54,522 nucleotides of DNA from Maribacter sp. (lineage in GTDB: Bacteria; Bacteroidota; Bacteroidia; Flavobacteriales; Flavobacteriaceae). The position numbers and the translations under genes are program-made. Every line of letters starts with the position of its first letter. Positions within the stretch are counted from its first letter, which is position 1. Shown one piece after another: positions 9,157 to 19,800 of this stretch. Where the stretch lies: assembly GCF_016744255.1 (NCBI RefSeq), contig NZ_JADGES010000007.1, forward strand, positions 1-54,522, in the 5' to 3' direction. Under the pieces are notes generated by a model that was not told the origin of the DNA, did not search any database, and saw only the letters and a list, made by a program, of their open reading frames with translations.

Positions 9157-9705
9157 ATGGATTTTGCAAATATGAATATCTGGTGCTGGCTAATTCCTTT
9201 ATTAGTAGGAGCAATTTGTGCTTACTTAGGATATCTTATCGGAAAAGGGAAAACAACTACAATAGATAACAGTGCAGATTTAAAATTACTAGAAAATAAA
9301 AACGCAAAATTACAAGCAGATTTAGATACTTGTAACGGCAAACTATCCATGAAAATTACCGCTCCTGTAGCATCCTTTGCTACTGGTGCCGTCGTTGCTT
9401 CTATCCCCTTTGACTCTGCTGCTGTAAAAGCTGCATTTGGCAAAACTGTAAAAGAAAATGATTTAAAAATAGTGGAGGGTATTGGTCCAAAAATTTCAGG
9501 AATGTTTATTGATTCTGGTATTAAAACATGGAAAGCATTATCTGAAGCTACTGTTGCAGAATGCCAGAAAGTTTTAGATGGTGGCGGAGACCGCTATAAA
9601 ATACACGACCCAGCATCTTGGCCTATGCAATCTAAAATGGCTTATGAAGGTAAATGGAAAGAGCTTGCTAAGTGGCAAGATAAGCATGATCACGGAAAAT
9701 TATAA
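9157..9705 (+). CDS. membrane-anchored helix-hairpin-helix protein
   Basis: A 182-residue protein with an N-terminal transmembrane helix (about 8-28), a charged helix that may be a short coiled coil (36-60), an Ala/Val-rich linker (65-95), and a C-terminal HhH domain. The HhH has the tell-tale VEGIGPKIS hairpin at about 107-115, then a second helix and a conserved tail ending in SKMAYEGKWKEL. Such domains often bind DNA, but this form is commonly fused to membrane anchors or OmpA/ribosomal-protein-like pieces in Bacteroidota and its role is not known. It follows the OmpA-like gene in a likely operon. Confidence 0.75.
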   Translation: MDFANMNIWCWLIPLLVGAICAYLGYLIGKGKTTTIDNSADLKLLENKNAKLQADLDTCNGKLSMKITAPVASFATGAVVASIPFDSAAVKAAFGKTVKENDLKIVEGIGPKISGMFIDSGIKTWKALSEATVAECQKVLDGGGDRYKIHDPASWPMQSKMAYEGKWKELAKWQDKHDHGKL

Positions 9706-9723
9706 TACAACCCAACCATACCT

Positions 9724-9760
9724 AAAAAAACCCAATCTAAATAAATAGATTGGGTTTTTT
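9724..9760 (+). terminator. terminator between convergent HhH and desaturase genes
   Basis: Arms CCCAATCT (9731-9738) and AGATTGGG (9747-9754) are flanked by an A run before and a T run after, so the hairpin can work in both directions. It sits between genes that converge here. Confidence 0.8.
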
Positions 9761-9777
9761 ACTTTTATAATACTTTT

Positions 9778-10773
9778 CTATAACCTTCCGTTTGCTTGTA
9801 CCCACTTAAAAGTAAACTCGTCTTCTGGTAATTTCATTCTTTCAGAAATACGTGTTAAACGCGCTGGTAATTTCAATAAATAATCACGAGCTTTTTCTGC
9901 CTCTTCATTCAATGAACGAATACTTTCTAGGTCCCAGAATTTATTTAGTTTAGCAAGTATCTCCACATAATCATTAGCGGTATATACTCCTAAACGCTGT
10001 GCACAATTAGAGAAATTTTCAAAAGCAACTCCCATACTTTCTCCAGACTCTCTTAAGAAGTGTGCTGGCATAACAATTTTCTTTTTCATCATATCCGCAA
10101 AAGCAAGCATCATACCTGATGGGTCTTCCACAAAAATATTCTTTACAAATTCTCTATACGCTAAATGGTGCCTCATTTCGTCACCAGCAATAATAGTACA
10201 CATTTTCCCTAATAAAGCATTACCTTTTTTCTTAGCCATTTGCCCCACACGTTTATGTGAAACTTGTGTTGCTAGCTCCTGAAAAGAAGTGTACACAAAA
10301 TTCTTATAAGGGTCTCTGTCCGTTCCAATATCAAAACCATCCGAAATTAAATGTTGCGTGGTAATTTCTATTTCGCGCATATTTACACGTCCAGAAAGAT
10401 ATAAGTATTTGTTTAAAACATCTCCATGTCTATTTTCTTCTGCTGTCCAAGCTCTTACCCATTTAGACCAACCATTATTCTTGCCTTCTTGTTGGTTTAT
10501 ACCTTCTACATCCATTAACCAAGATTCGTAAGTTGGCAATGCTTCTTCCGTAATCATATCGGCAACCATAGTTACCCAAAAATCATAACCTAAGTCTTTA
10601 GATTCTTCTCTTAGTTGTTCTACATCTTGTAAAAAAGTATCAGATTCAGAATCTGGTAAAAAATCTGACGGCTGCCAAATTTTTTCAACAGGAACAAGAA
10701 AGGATTCCATAAAGCTATCTACTTTATGTTCCAAAGCTTGCATTACTTCTAATCTAATGTTCTTGATAACCAT
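9778..10773 (-). CDS. acyl-ACP desaturase (soluble diiron, stearoyl-ACP desaturase family)
   Basis: A 331-residue ferritin-like fatty-acid desaturase (FA_desaturase_2). The two E-x-x-H diiron motifs are visible as EENRHG (near residue 111) and DEMRHH (near 198), along with a first carboxylate in the MITEEALPTYE stretch. It introduces a cis double bond into acyl-ACP in the cytoplasm, setting membrane fluidity. It lies 70 bp downstream of the metallophosphatase gene on the same strand and could be the last gene of that run or have its own promoter. Confidence 0.9.
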   Translation of the reverse strand: MVIKNIRLEVMQALEHKVDSFMESFLVPVEKIWQPSDFLPDSESDTFLQDVEQLREESKDLGYDFWVTMVADMITEEALPTYESWLMDVEGINQQEGKNNGWSKWVRAWTAEENRHGDVLNKYLYLSGRVNMREIEITTQHLISDGFDIGTDRDPYKNFVYTSFQELATQVSHKRVGQMAKKKGNALLGKMCTIIAGDEMRHHLAYREFVKNIFVEDPSGMMLAFADMMKKKIVMPAHFLRESGESMGVAFENFSNCAQRLGVYTANDYVEILAKLNKFWDLESIRSLNEEAEKARDYLLKLPARLTRISERMKLPEDEFTFKWVQANGRL

Positions 10774-10843
10774 AATATATAATTATTTTTTTGCAAAGTT
10801 CGGTAATAATATAGTCTTTTTAAGATTAAAACTACATCTATTT

Positions 10844-11569
10844 TTAATTTCTTCCTTTTTCTTTAGGGTAAAAAGTGTAAACTGGCTCACTTTGCCAGGT
10901 TTTTTTACTGTCTACATCTAAAATAGTTAGCGGACCTTTGAAAGCTGCTCCAGTATCAATATTCCATACGTTGGCAAAATTTTGAGGTGTTGTTTTTCCC
11001 ATTTTTGTAACTGGTGTATGGCCAATATATATTTCTTTATAATGCTTTAAACGCATAGGATAGTTTGCATCCTCTGGGCTTAAATTTGGATTTAAACAAA
11101 CCGCCAATTCCCAAAGAGTACGGTCCCAATAAAGCGTCTTAGTAAAATACTCGCTTTCTATTCCTTTTAAACTTGTAAATCCCGCATGAAGAAAAAGCCT
11201 ATTCTTTTCCTCTAAATAATAGTTCTTTAATTCTTTGTAAAACTGTATATGCCTTTTTTTAGTTTCATCACTAACCTCCGCATAGGAATTAGCCGTTGCT
11301 CTTCCTCCATGTTGTAACCATACAGAGTTATGTTCTTCTTTCACAAGCCAATCCGAGCAAAGTTCATCGTGATTTCCTCTTAAAAAAATGCAATTATGTG
11401 TCTTTTGCAGGTCTAATAAAAATTCTACCGTTTCTACAGCCTCACTCCAACCGTCTACATAATCTCCTAAAAAGATTAATTGGTCCTTAGGAGTGACCTC
11501 AGCTCTTTTTAATACCTGCTGCAATGCCTTTAATCCGGAATGAATATCTCCAACAACTAATGTTCTCAT
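10844..11569 (-). CDS. calcineurin-like metallophosphatase (PrpA/PP1-like serine/threonine phosphatase)
   Basis: I choose the ATG at 11569, giving 241 residues starting MRTLVVGDIHSG, rather than the upstream in-frame ATG at 11635. At 11569 the start overlaps the upstream stop as ATGA, and the protein begins right at the conserved metal motif. The phosphoesterase motifs GDIHSG, GDYVDGW, RGNHDE, a LHAGF stretch and IGHTPV are all present, giving a complete dimetal site. Such enzymes dephosphorylate phosphoproteins or small molecules such as diadenosine polyphosphates; the substrate is not inferable. Coupled translation with the zinc-ribbon membrane protein is the main context clue. Confidence 0.9.
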   Translation of the reverse strand: MRTLVVGDIHSGLKALQQVLKRAEVTPKDQLIFLGDYVDGWSEAVETVEFLLDLQKTHNCIFLRGNHDELCSDWLVKEEHNSVWLQHGGRATANSYAEVSDETKKRHIQFYKELKNYYLEEKNRLFLHAGFTSLKGIESEYFTKTLYWDRTLWELAVCLNPNLSPEDANYPMRLKHYKEIYIGHTPVTKMGKTTPQNFANVWNIDTGAAFKGPLTILDVDSKKTWQSEPVYTFYPKEKGRN

Positions 11570-12648
11570 TGCGCAAAAATCGCAATTACTACAATGATTG
11601 CAATAATAAAAAGCGTTAAAAAAAATATTTTCCAAAAAGAATAAGGTCTCGTACCGCTTAACACCCCTGTTTGTCCATTAATATAAAAACGATATTCTTG
11701 ACCATTATAACTATATGAACTTATATAAACTGGTAATAAAATATGTTTAAAAGTTTCATTAGACAGCTTAATATCGGCATGAGCAATACGTTGGGTATCC
11801 CCACCAATATCTCGACGAATCCAACTATAAGCTACCTGTTTTGCTTCTTTAAAAGATTGATGATGCCCCTCTTTTAAAGAAATCGTATATTTTTCAGTAA
11901 CAAAACCAGAAAGGTATTTAGAATTAAAAGGAACTAATTCTTTTAGATTCCAAAACGTAATTTTTTTAGGAATGTCTCTCCTCTTTTTTTGAGATGCATT
12001 TATTAATATATCATCCACAAAACCATTTACAGAACCATTTACAGAAGACCATCTTGTTTTTCTAACTCTTCTATTTTGAGTTCCGTTTTTTGTTCTTATC
12101 CTTTGGTTTTCGTAATAATAATCTCCTCTTTGTCCTTGGTATGATGCTTCTAAATTGCTGTCAAATGTCCAATAGGGGATATACAAACCATGCAACCCCT
12201 CTGGATCCAGAGCTGCTCTTTTTAGCTTATTAGGGGCGAACCAAATACTGCCAACCCATTGTTTAAAAATTATTCTTGCCTTTTTAGTATCTAACTGAAA
12301 AGGAACCAAGGCTCCTGGTAAAATCCAACCTTCCTTTTCAATATCTTCTCGAATTAAAGGCTCACTACAATAAATACAATCGAGGGACTTATAATTTTCC
12401 TCTACATGCTGATTAGCACCACAGTTTTTACAATGCAACAGATCTATAGTTTCTGTATAAGCATTTTCACCAACAACTTTTAAATAGTGTTGTAGCTCTA
12501 GCTCCTCAAAACTACTTTTGGCTTGCTCAATAAATTCCTCGTAACCGCAATACTCACATTTTAATTGATTAGAGCCTGCCTTAAATTTAAGCTCGGCTCC
12601 ACAATTTGCACAAGATTTTTTATGTTCTGTTTTAAGCGTATCCTCCAT
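11566..12648 (-). CDS. zinc-ribbon protein with C-terminal membrane anchor
   Basis: A 360-residue protein. It has two zinc ribbons: CANC...CEYC at about 13-33 and CKNC...CIYC at about 73-93. A central region without obvious catalytic motif contains IPYWTFDSNLEASYQGQRG, and a strongly hydrophobic C-terminal helix spans about 340-358. Related proteins are often mis-annotated as primosomal protein N' because of the zinc fingers. In Bacillus the SPFH protein YdjI and zinc-ribbon YdjG are neighbours, and the same association is seen here with the SPFH gene 59 bp upstream. That suggests a membrane-stress or scaffold role (inference). Its stop overlaps the phosphatase start. Confidence 0.75.
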   Translation of the reverse strand: MEDTLKTEHKKSCANCGAELKFKAGSNQLKCEYCGYEEFIEQAKSSFEELELQHYLKVVGENAYTETIDLLHCKNCGANQHVEENYKSLDCIYCSEPLIREDIEKEGWILPGALVPFQLDTKKARIIFKQWVGSIWFAPNKLKRAALDPEGLHGLYIPYWTFDSNLEASYQGQRGDYYYENQRIRTKNGTQNRRVRKTRWSSVNGSVNGFVDDILINASQKKRRDIPKKITFWNLKELVPFNSKYLSGFVTEKYTISLKEGHHQSFKEAKQVAYSWIRRDIGGDTQRIAHADIKLSNETFKHILLPVYISSYSYNGQEYRFYINGQTGVLSGTRPYSFWKIFFLTLFIIAIIVVIAIFAQ

Positions 12649-12707
12649 ATAAAATTTGGTATTTCCTAAAAGCGGGAAGTACTATTCTAAAATTAATGAA
12701 TATGCCT

Positions 12708-13832
12708 CTAAGCTATTGGTAATGGTGGCGGTGTACTACCTCCAAGAAATGCTTTTAACTCCTCTACGTCTTTTAAGGAAGACCAATTAGCCATTCCTTG
12801 TTTCCAAACAAGGGAATCTTTATTGATAGTTCTACTTGCAAATAATTCTTTTAAACGATCCAAAGAAACGGGTCCCATTTGTTGATTATTTACAGCATAA
12901 TGATACATAACTTGGGTAGGCATTGGCGGAGGAACCATAGCATTTTGTTGTGATTGCTGCACCCCTGTTTGCCCCATTAGGCCTCCCATTTGTTGTGCCA
13001 AGACAAAACCCATTCCCATTCCCATTCCTGCTCCTGCAGTTCCTCCTTCATTCTTTGCTGCTGCTTCCATAGCTTTTGCTGCCTTAAATTGAGCAAGTTT
13101 GGTCATATCTAACTTATCCAAACGGCTATATTCAAATATCTCTTTTTTTAGCTCTTCTGGCATAGAAACATTCTCTATGTAGAATTTTTCTAACTCTATA
13201 CCAACCCTATCGAACTCTGGTTGCATTACTTCTTTGCAAGTTTCAGATAATTCTGTGGCATTTGCTGCATATAGTTCAATAGGAAGGTTGGCCTCGCCAA
13301 CAGTATCTGTAAAACGAGTTACGATTAAGCTTTTAAGATGCTCATTAACTTCGTAGTTGGTAAAATGTCCATCTGTACCTACTATATCTACAACAAATTT
13401 TCCTGCATCATTAATTCTAAAACTATACGTTCCAAATGCCCTTATTTCGACCAATCCAAAACGCTCATCACTAAGCATGAACGGATTTTTAGTTCCCCAT
13501 TTTTCATCTGTAAATAAATGTGTATTTACAAAGTATACTTCCGCCTTAAATGGACTGTTAAATCCATATTTCCACCCTTTAAGGGTGGTTAATATAGGAA
13601 GGTTTTTAGTGTCCAAAGTATAGGTTCCTGGAGTAAAGACATCGGCTAATTGACCCTCACTAATGAATACTGCTGTTTGTCCTTCTCTAACGATAAGTTT
13701 AGCGCCGTTTTTAATTTCATTCTGATACCTTTCAAATCTATAAACAATAGTATCATTGGTATTATCTAGCCACTCAACTATATCAATAAATTCATGACTT
13801 AGTTTATTTTTTATCTCTTCAAATAAATTCAT
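12708..13832 (-). CDS. SPFH-domain protein (YdjI/COG4260 type) with C-terminal GYF_2 domain
   Basis: A 374-residue cytoplasmic protein. The N-terminal half is a YdjI-like SPFH/band-7 domain (IVYRFERYQNEIKNGAKLIV, then LIVTRFTDTVGEANL and a VSMPEELKKEI segment). A Met/Gly/Gln-rich low-complexity linker spans about 265-305. The last 60 residues are a GYF_2 domain (NNQQMGPVSLDRL, then WKQGMANWSSL). SPFH proteins oligomerise at membranes; the GYF_2 domain is a likely peptide-docking module. It is first in a same-strand run with the zinc-ribbon membrane protein and the phosphatase. Confidence 0.85.
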   Translation of the reverse strand: MNLFEEIKNKLSHEFIDIVEWLDNTNDTIVYRFERYQNEIKNGAKLIVREGQTAVFISEGQLADVFTPGTYTLDTKNLPILTTLKGWKYGFNSPFKAEVYFVNTHLFTDEKWGTKNPFMLSDERFGLVEIRAFGTYSFRINDAGKFVVDIVGTDGHFTNYEVNEHLKSLIVTRFTDTVGEANLPIELYAANATELSETCKEVMQPEFDRVGIELEKFYIENVSMPEELKKEIFEYSRLDKLDMTKLAQFKAAKAMEAAAKNEGGTAGAGMGMGMGFVLAQQMGGLMGQTGVQQSQQNAMVPPPMPTQVMYHYAVNNQQMGPVSLDRLKELFASRTINKDSLVWKQGMANWSSLKDVEELKAFLGGSTPPPLPIA

Positions 13833-14115
13833 ATTTTCTCTTCTTTAATTGTAAAAAGGTAAGCATTTCCTAATAAGATAACAAAGTAGTTTCGATAATT
13901 TATCCGATTCAAAAAAATTATCACTTTTTATCAAAAGCCATCATAAAATCTTCTTATTTTTAAATACCTGAAATAAATAACACCCGAAAAACATAGGCTG
14001 TCTATATAATACTTTTTTTCCGATCAAGTCTATGATTTTTATCATACAATTCACTTTGCTCTATTAGATAATTTTACACTTTCATAATACATTTCTTAAC
14101 AATAACCCACACAAA

Positions 14116-16653
14116 ATGGCTACAACAAAAACTTCCCAAAAGACAAAAATATACACCCAAAAACAAGCTTTTGAAGCTAGCCAAAAATATTTTAAAGGAG
14201 ATGATCTAGCAGCTCAGGTCTGGGTAAATAAATATGCTTTAAAAGACTCTGATGGCAACATATATGAGCAATCTCCAAACGATATGCATAGGCGTATAGC
14301 TAAGGAAATAGGTAGAATAGAAAATAAATATGCCAATCCTTTAACAGAAGAAGAAGTTTTTAACCTTATTAAAAATTTTAAATATATAGTTCCGCAAGGA
14401 AGCCCTATGGCTGGTATTGGCAATCCGTACCAAATCGCTTCTCTTTCTAATTGTTTTGTTGTCGGGAATGAAGGCACATCGGATTCTTATGGAGGCATAT
14501 TAAAAACAGACCAAGAGCAAGTACAATTAATGAAACGTAGAGGTGGCGTTGGTCATGACCTTTCGGGTATACGCCCTAAAGGGTCTGCTGTTAAAAACTC
14601 CGCACTTACGTCTACAGGGTTGGTTCCTTTTATGGAGCGTTATTCTAATTCTACAAGAGAGGTGGCGCAAGATGGCCGTAGAGGCGCATTGATGTTATCC
14701 GTATCTATAAACCACCCAGATGCAGAAGATTTTATTGACGCAAAAATGGAGCCAGGGAAAATTACTGGCGCAAATGTTTCTGTTCGGATAGATGATGATT
14801 TTATGAATACGGTGTCTAATGAAACTAATTACACTCAAAAATTTCCGGTTCATAGCAAAACACCTAAAATTACTAAAGAGATAAAAGCAAAATCGCTTTG
14901 GGATAAAATTGTGCATAATGCTTGGCAATCTGCCGAACCAGGAATTCTATTTTGGGATACTATAATTAAAGAATCTATACCCGATTGTTATGCAGATTTA
15001 GGATATAAAACGGTATCCACAAACCCTTGTGGAGAAATACCTCTTTGCCCTTATGATTCTTGTAGATTATTAGCCATAAACTTATTCTCCTATGTAGAAA
15101 CCCCTTTTACCAAAAATGCGACTTTTAATTTTGAATTATTCCATAAACATATTGCTGCTGCACAACGCATTATGGATGACATTATAGATTTAGAATTAGA
15201 AAAAATAGATGGTATTTTACACAAAATACAATCGGATCCAGAGTTAGAAGAAACCAAAGCTGTGGAAATTCGACTTTGGGAAAAAATAAAAGAAAAAGCT
15301 ACATTAGGAAGACGTACTGGTATTGGCATAACAGCAGAAGGCGATATGCTTGCTGCATTAGGCTTACAATACGGTAGTGAAATTGCTAACGAATTTTCTA
15401 TCCAAGTACACAAAACAATGGCTATTGAAGCTTATAGAGCCTCTGTGCAAACCGCCAAAGAAAGAGGTGCTTTTCCAATTTTTGATTTAGAAAGAGAAAA
15501 AAATAACCCTTTTATTCTCCGATTAAAAAAAGCAGATAAAAAACTATACCATGAAATGCTAGAGCATGGTAGAAGAAATATAGCACTACTTACTATTGCA
15601 CCAACAGGAAGTACAAGTTTAATGACGCAAACATCTTCTGGGATAGAACCTGTTTTTATGCCTGTGTACAAAAGGCGCAGAAAAGTAAATCCTAATGACA
15701 AAGATGTACATGTAGATTTTGTAGATGAAATTGGCGATTCTTGGGAAGAGTACCAAGTGTTCCATCATAGGTTTAAACAATGGATGGAAGTAAACAGATA
15801 TGATATATCTAAAAAATATAGTAATGAAGAATTAGATAAATTAGTAAAAAAATCTCCTTACTACAAGGCAACCTCTAACGATGTAAATTGGCTAAGTAAA
15901 GTACAATTACAAGGGGCTGTTCAAAAATGGATAGATCATTCTATTAGTGTTACTGTAAACCTACCAAACCAAGCCACAGAAAAACTAGTAGGACAGCTAT
16001 ATTTAGAAGCCTGGAAAGCTGGTTGTAAAGGAGTTACTGTTTACCGAGATGGCTCAAGGTCAGGAGTTTTACTTGCCAATGATGATACCAAAACCGAAAC
16101 TAATTTCCCTACCAAACGGCCACAAACTTTAGAGGCTGATGTAATACGTTTTCAGAATAACAAAGAAAAATGGATTGCTGTAATTGGCTTAATTGATGAA
16201 AAACCTTATGAGATTTTTACAGGATTAGCAGATGATGAAGATGGCTTAGTAATTCCGCGCTGGGTAAATGAAGGGCTAATTATTAAGGATAGCGATGAAA
16301 ATGGCACCTCTAGATATGATTTTCAGTATAAAAATAAAAGAGGGTACAAAACCACCATTGAAGGATTATCGCATAAATTTAATCCAGAATACTGGAATTA
16401 CGCCAAGCTCATATCTAGTACTCTGAGGCATGGAATGCCTATTGAAAATGTGGTAGAATTAATAAACAGTCTACAATTAGACGGAGAATCTATAAATACA
16501 TGGAAAAACGGAGTTGCAAGAGCCCTTAAAGGCTACGTACAAGATGGCACCAAAGCGGAAGGTCAAAAATGTACTAGTTGCCAGTCTATCAATATTATTT
16601 ATCAAGAAGGTTGTTTAACCTGTACAGATTGCGGATCTTCTAAATGCGGGTAA
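14116..16653 (+). CDS. nrdJ: adenosylcobalamin-dependent ribonucleotide reductase (class II)
   Basis: An 845-residue class II reductase that makes deoxyribonucleotides with a B12-derived radical. The catalytic motif NPCGEIPL gives N303, C305 and E307. The RRGGVGHDLSGIRPKG and APTGST motifs are conserved, as is the finger-loop region. The C-terminal part carries the TSCPD-like region, and the last 25 residues hold paired CxxC motifs (CTSC, CTDC) plus a terminal SKCG, the thiol shuttle and zinc site. No cobalamin riboswitch box was found in the 283-bp leader. A strong terminator follows. Confidence 0.95.
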   Translation: MATTKTSQKTKIYTQKQAFEASQKYFKGDDLAAQVWVNKYALKDSDGNIYEQSPNDMHRRIAKEIGRIENKYANPLTEEEVFNLIKNFKYIVPQGSPMAGIGNPYQIASLSNCFVVGNEGTSDSYGGILKTDQEQVQLMKRRGGVGHDLSGIRPKGSAVKNSALTSTGLVPFMERYSNSTREVAQDGRRGALMLSVSINHPDAEDFIDAKMEPGKITGANVSVRIDDDFMNTVSNETNYTQKFPVHSKTPKITKEIKAKSLWDKIVHNAWQSAEPGILFWDTIIKESIPDCYADLGYKTVSTNPCGEIPLCPYDSCRLLAINLFSYVETPFTKNATFNFELFHKHIAAAQRIMDDIIDLELEKIDGILHKIQSDPELEETKAVEIRLWEKIKEKATLGRRTGIGITAEGDMLAALGLQYGSEIANEFSIQVHKTMAIEAYRASVQTAKERGAFPIFDLEREKNNPFILRLKKADKKLYHEMLEHGRRNIALLTIAPTGSTSLMTQTSSGIEPVFMPVYKRRRKVNPNDKDVHVDFVDEIGDSWEEYQVFHHRFKQWMEVNRYDISKKYSNEELDKLVKKSPYYKATSNDVNWLSKVQLQGAVQKWIDHSISVTVNLPNQATEKLVGQLYLEAWKAGCKGVTVYRDGSRSGVLLANDDTKTETNFPTKRPQTLEADVIRFQNNKEKWIAVIGLIDEKPYEIFTGLADDEDGLVIPRWVNEGLIIKDSDENGTSRYDFQYKNKRGYKTTIEGLSHKFNPEYWNYAKLISSTLRHGMPIENVVELINSLQLDGESINTWKNGVARALKGYVQDGTKAEGQKCTSCQSINIIYQEGCLTCTDCGSSKCG

Positions 16654-16673
16654 TTCCACAAATTAAGAATAAG

Positions 16674-16708
16674 AATCCTCTTTCAATTATTGAAAGAGGA
16701 TTTTTTTT
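16674..16708 (+). terminator. rho-independent terminator after nrdJ
   Basis: Perfect 12-bp arms AATCCTCTTTCA (16674-16685) and TGAAAGAGGATT (16691-16702), a 5-base loop, and an eight-T tract. Confidence 0.9.
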
Positions 16709-16853
16709 AAACCCTGTTTTCTACGCTATCTAAGCCAATTTTTTACACAAATACATTGAATATCAGTACTATATAATTCAATAAAAAATTACAATTGGAT
16801 TACATTTTTAACTTTTTATTCTTATTTTGTAGACGACTAATTAAATAAACTAT

Positions 16854-19800
16854 ATGAAAACAAAACTACTCAAAAAACCTACTTCTTCTTTTTTAACATG
16901 CATGCTCCTATTTTCGGTTACATTTTATTCTTACTCCCAACAATTAAAAAAATCTCATGATGATGCTCCTCAAAAAGGACATGCCCTTTACAAACAATCT
17001 AAAATTTACGACAACAAAACGGGTCCTGTGGGCATAAAGCCCAGAGCTACGGGGGATCGCGCTATGGATCGCTGGAACTATGAACAAAAAATGCTAAGGA
17101 ATCCTTTTACTAAAACTATTCCTGCAAGTATTATTAAACTAGAAGCCGAGTTTGCTAAAAATATTAAAGAAAGAAATTTAGCAACGGAAGCAACTAATAA
17201 ATCGAGCGAAACAGCACTTAATAGTAAATACTCTAAATGGAAAAATCGAGGTCCTGGAAATGTTGGAGGACGAACTAGAGCGCTAGCAATAGATCGTAAT
17301 AATGAGAACATCATATTTGCAGGCGGTGTTTCTGGGGGACTATGGCGGTCTACAAACCAAGGTAAAACTTGGAACAAAGTGACTAAAAAAAGGCATTCTC
17401 CTAGTATTACCTCTATTGTACAAGACCCAAGACAGGGCAAAGGTCATATTTGGTATTACGCATCTGGAGAAAGGTTTGGAAATTCAGCATCTGCTGGTGG
17501 CGCATTTTATACTGGTACAGGGATTTTTAAATCGACTAATAACGGACGCTCTTGGTCTAATTTAAAAAACTCTAATGACCAAGACCTAACCACCATAACC
17601 TCATTAGATATAATTAACAGCATTGCGGTGGATCCTAAAAACGGAGAATTATATGCCGCAACTTTTGATGGTTTATATAAACTTGAAAAAAGGAAACGTA
17701 AATTCTCCGAAGTACTACCAAGTGCTAGAGACAGTCAAACAGAAGTTATGATTACTCCAAACGGTAAAATTTATGCTACTGTTGATATTTACGGTGCTGA
17801 AAATGCTGGCTTCTATACCTCCGATGATGGTATCACATGGACCAACATTACCCCATCAGAAATAATTCCTAGTTGGGGAAGAACAGTAATGGCATACGAC
17901 CCATCCGACGAAAATAAAGTTTATTTCTTTTCGCATAATGCTGCTATTCCTACACAACCATTTCTTTGGAAATACCAAGCAAATGCTGAAGCGCCAGCAG
18001 GTCTATGGGAAGATTTAAGTTCTAATTTACCCATTAATATCGGCGGTAGAGCAGGAAACTTAAATTTACAAGGAGCCTATAATATGATTATAAAAGTACA
18101 TCCAACTAATCCTGATATTGTTTTCTTAGGCGGAACCAACTTATACCGATCAACTACAGGATTCACTACTCCAACTGGATATGAAGGTTGGATTGGGGGT
18201 TATACGAACCTTAGTGATAGTTATGCTTTATACCCAAACCATCATCCAGACCAACACAATTTAGTCTTTTTACCTTCTGACCCTAACAAAGCTATTTCCT
18301 CTAATGATGGCGGAGTACAATGGACTGATGATATAACAACAACAGAACAATTTGTTGCTTGGAATTCTTTAAACAATGGTTACATAACTACACAACCTTA
18401 TGCTATTTCTTTTGATCCCGAAGGGAATAGTGATGATCTATTAGCTGGTTTTCAAGATAACGGCACCTGGTATACTAATTCTAAGGATGTAAACATTCCT
18501 TGGATTGAAGATTTTAGTGGAGATGGCTCTTATAATGCTATTGCAGATGGTGGGCTTACACGCTATGTATCCTCTCAATTCGGTAATCTTTATCGATTAA
18601 ATTTTGATGAAAATGGAGAGTTTTCAACATTTACAAGAATTACCCCAGCCGGAGCTAGCAATTTCGATTTTGTTGCTCCATTCCTATTAGATCCAATAAA
18701 TGATAACGTAATGTACATGCCTGCTGGGGATCGTATATGGAGAAATAACAATTTAGATGAAATACCTCTTTTCTCAAATGCTCCCGCTTCTGTAAATTGG
18801 GTAGAGCAAAACCAAACAGCAACTACAGATGGGTCTTATATAACATCTTTAGATATTTCTAAATTCCCAATTGCTAGTAGATTATATTATGGCACAGATA
18901 CTGGAAAAATATACAAAGTAGATCATGCCAATTTAGATGATCAAGAAGCCGTAGACATTTCAACAGGTAAAGGCTTACCAGAAGGGAATATTAATAATAT
19001 TTATGTGGATCCTAAAAACCCGGATAGAGTATTTGCTGTATTTTCTAACTACGGAATACCAAGTTTATTTATGACTAAAAATGCAGGAGATTCCTGGAAA
19101 AATATCAGCGGAAATTTAGAAGAGAATAAAGACGGGTCTGGCAATGGCCCATCCCTTAGATGGTTTGCTATGAACGGTAAAAATGATGGTTACTTTGTGG
19201 GCACAAGTACCGGTTTATACTTTACGGACCAAATACAAGGTAAAAGAACGTATTGGTATAAAGAACCTATAAAAATAGGTAGTGGTGTTGTCGCTCAAGT
19301 AAAAACTAGAGCAGACGGTTTCGTTGCCGCAGCAATCCATGGTAACGGTGTTTATAGTGCTAACTATTATGTAAGACCTCGACCAGAACCAAGATTAAGC
19401 GTAGCCTACCTATTAGCAGACCAAACTGTTGCAATTAATACAGAATCTTTTGAAATAGACATTACAGATTTATTTGTAAGCACTAAAAAAAGAGCAGAAA
19501 TTAATATAGAATTAACCAATAGTAATCCAAGCCTTATTTCAGCTGTATTAGATGGCAACATCCTTATCATGTCTGTATTACAAGCAGATACCAAAGGCAA
19601 AACCGCAATAGGCCTTATTGCTACATCTGGTAGAGAGGAAGTATCCGAAGGTTTCACAGTTAACGTAATTGAACCTGCCATTTATCAGCAAAATGATGTA
19701 GTCTCTGGAAGTAGTCCTTCTCAAAATTTTATTGATTTTGGTGGTGCTACGGCGCAATCTGCAGATGATTTTTATATTCCTGAAGGGTATAGTTGGAAAA

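Noticed and set aside
13833-14115. Cobalamin riboswitch ahead of the B12-dependent reductase
   Set aside because: No B12-box-like sequence or characteristic stem set was found in the 283-bp leader.
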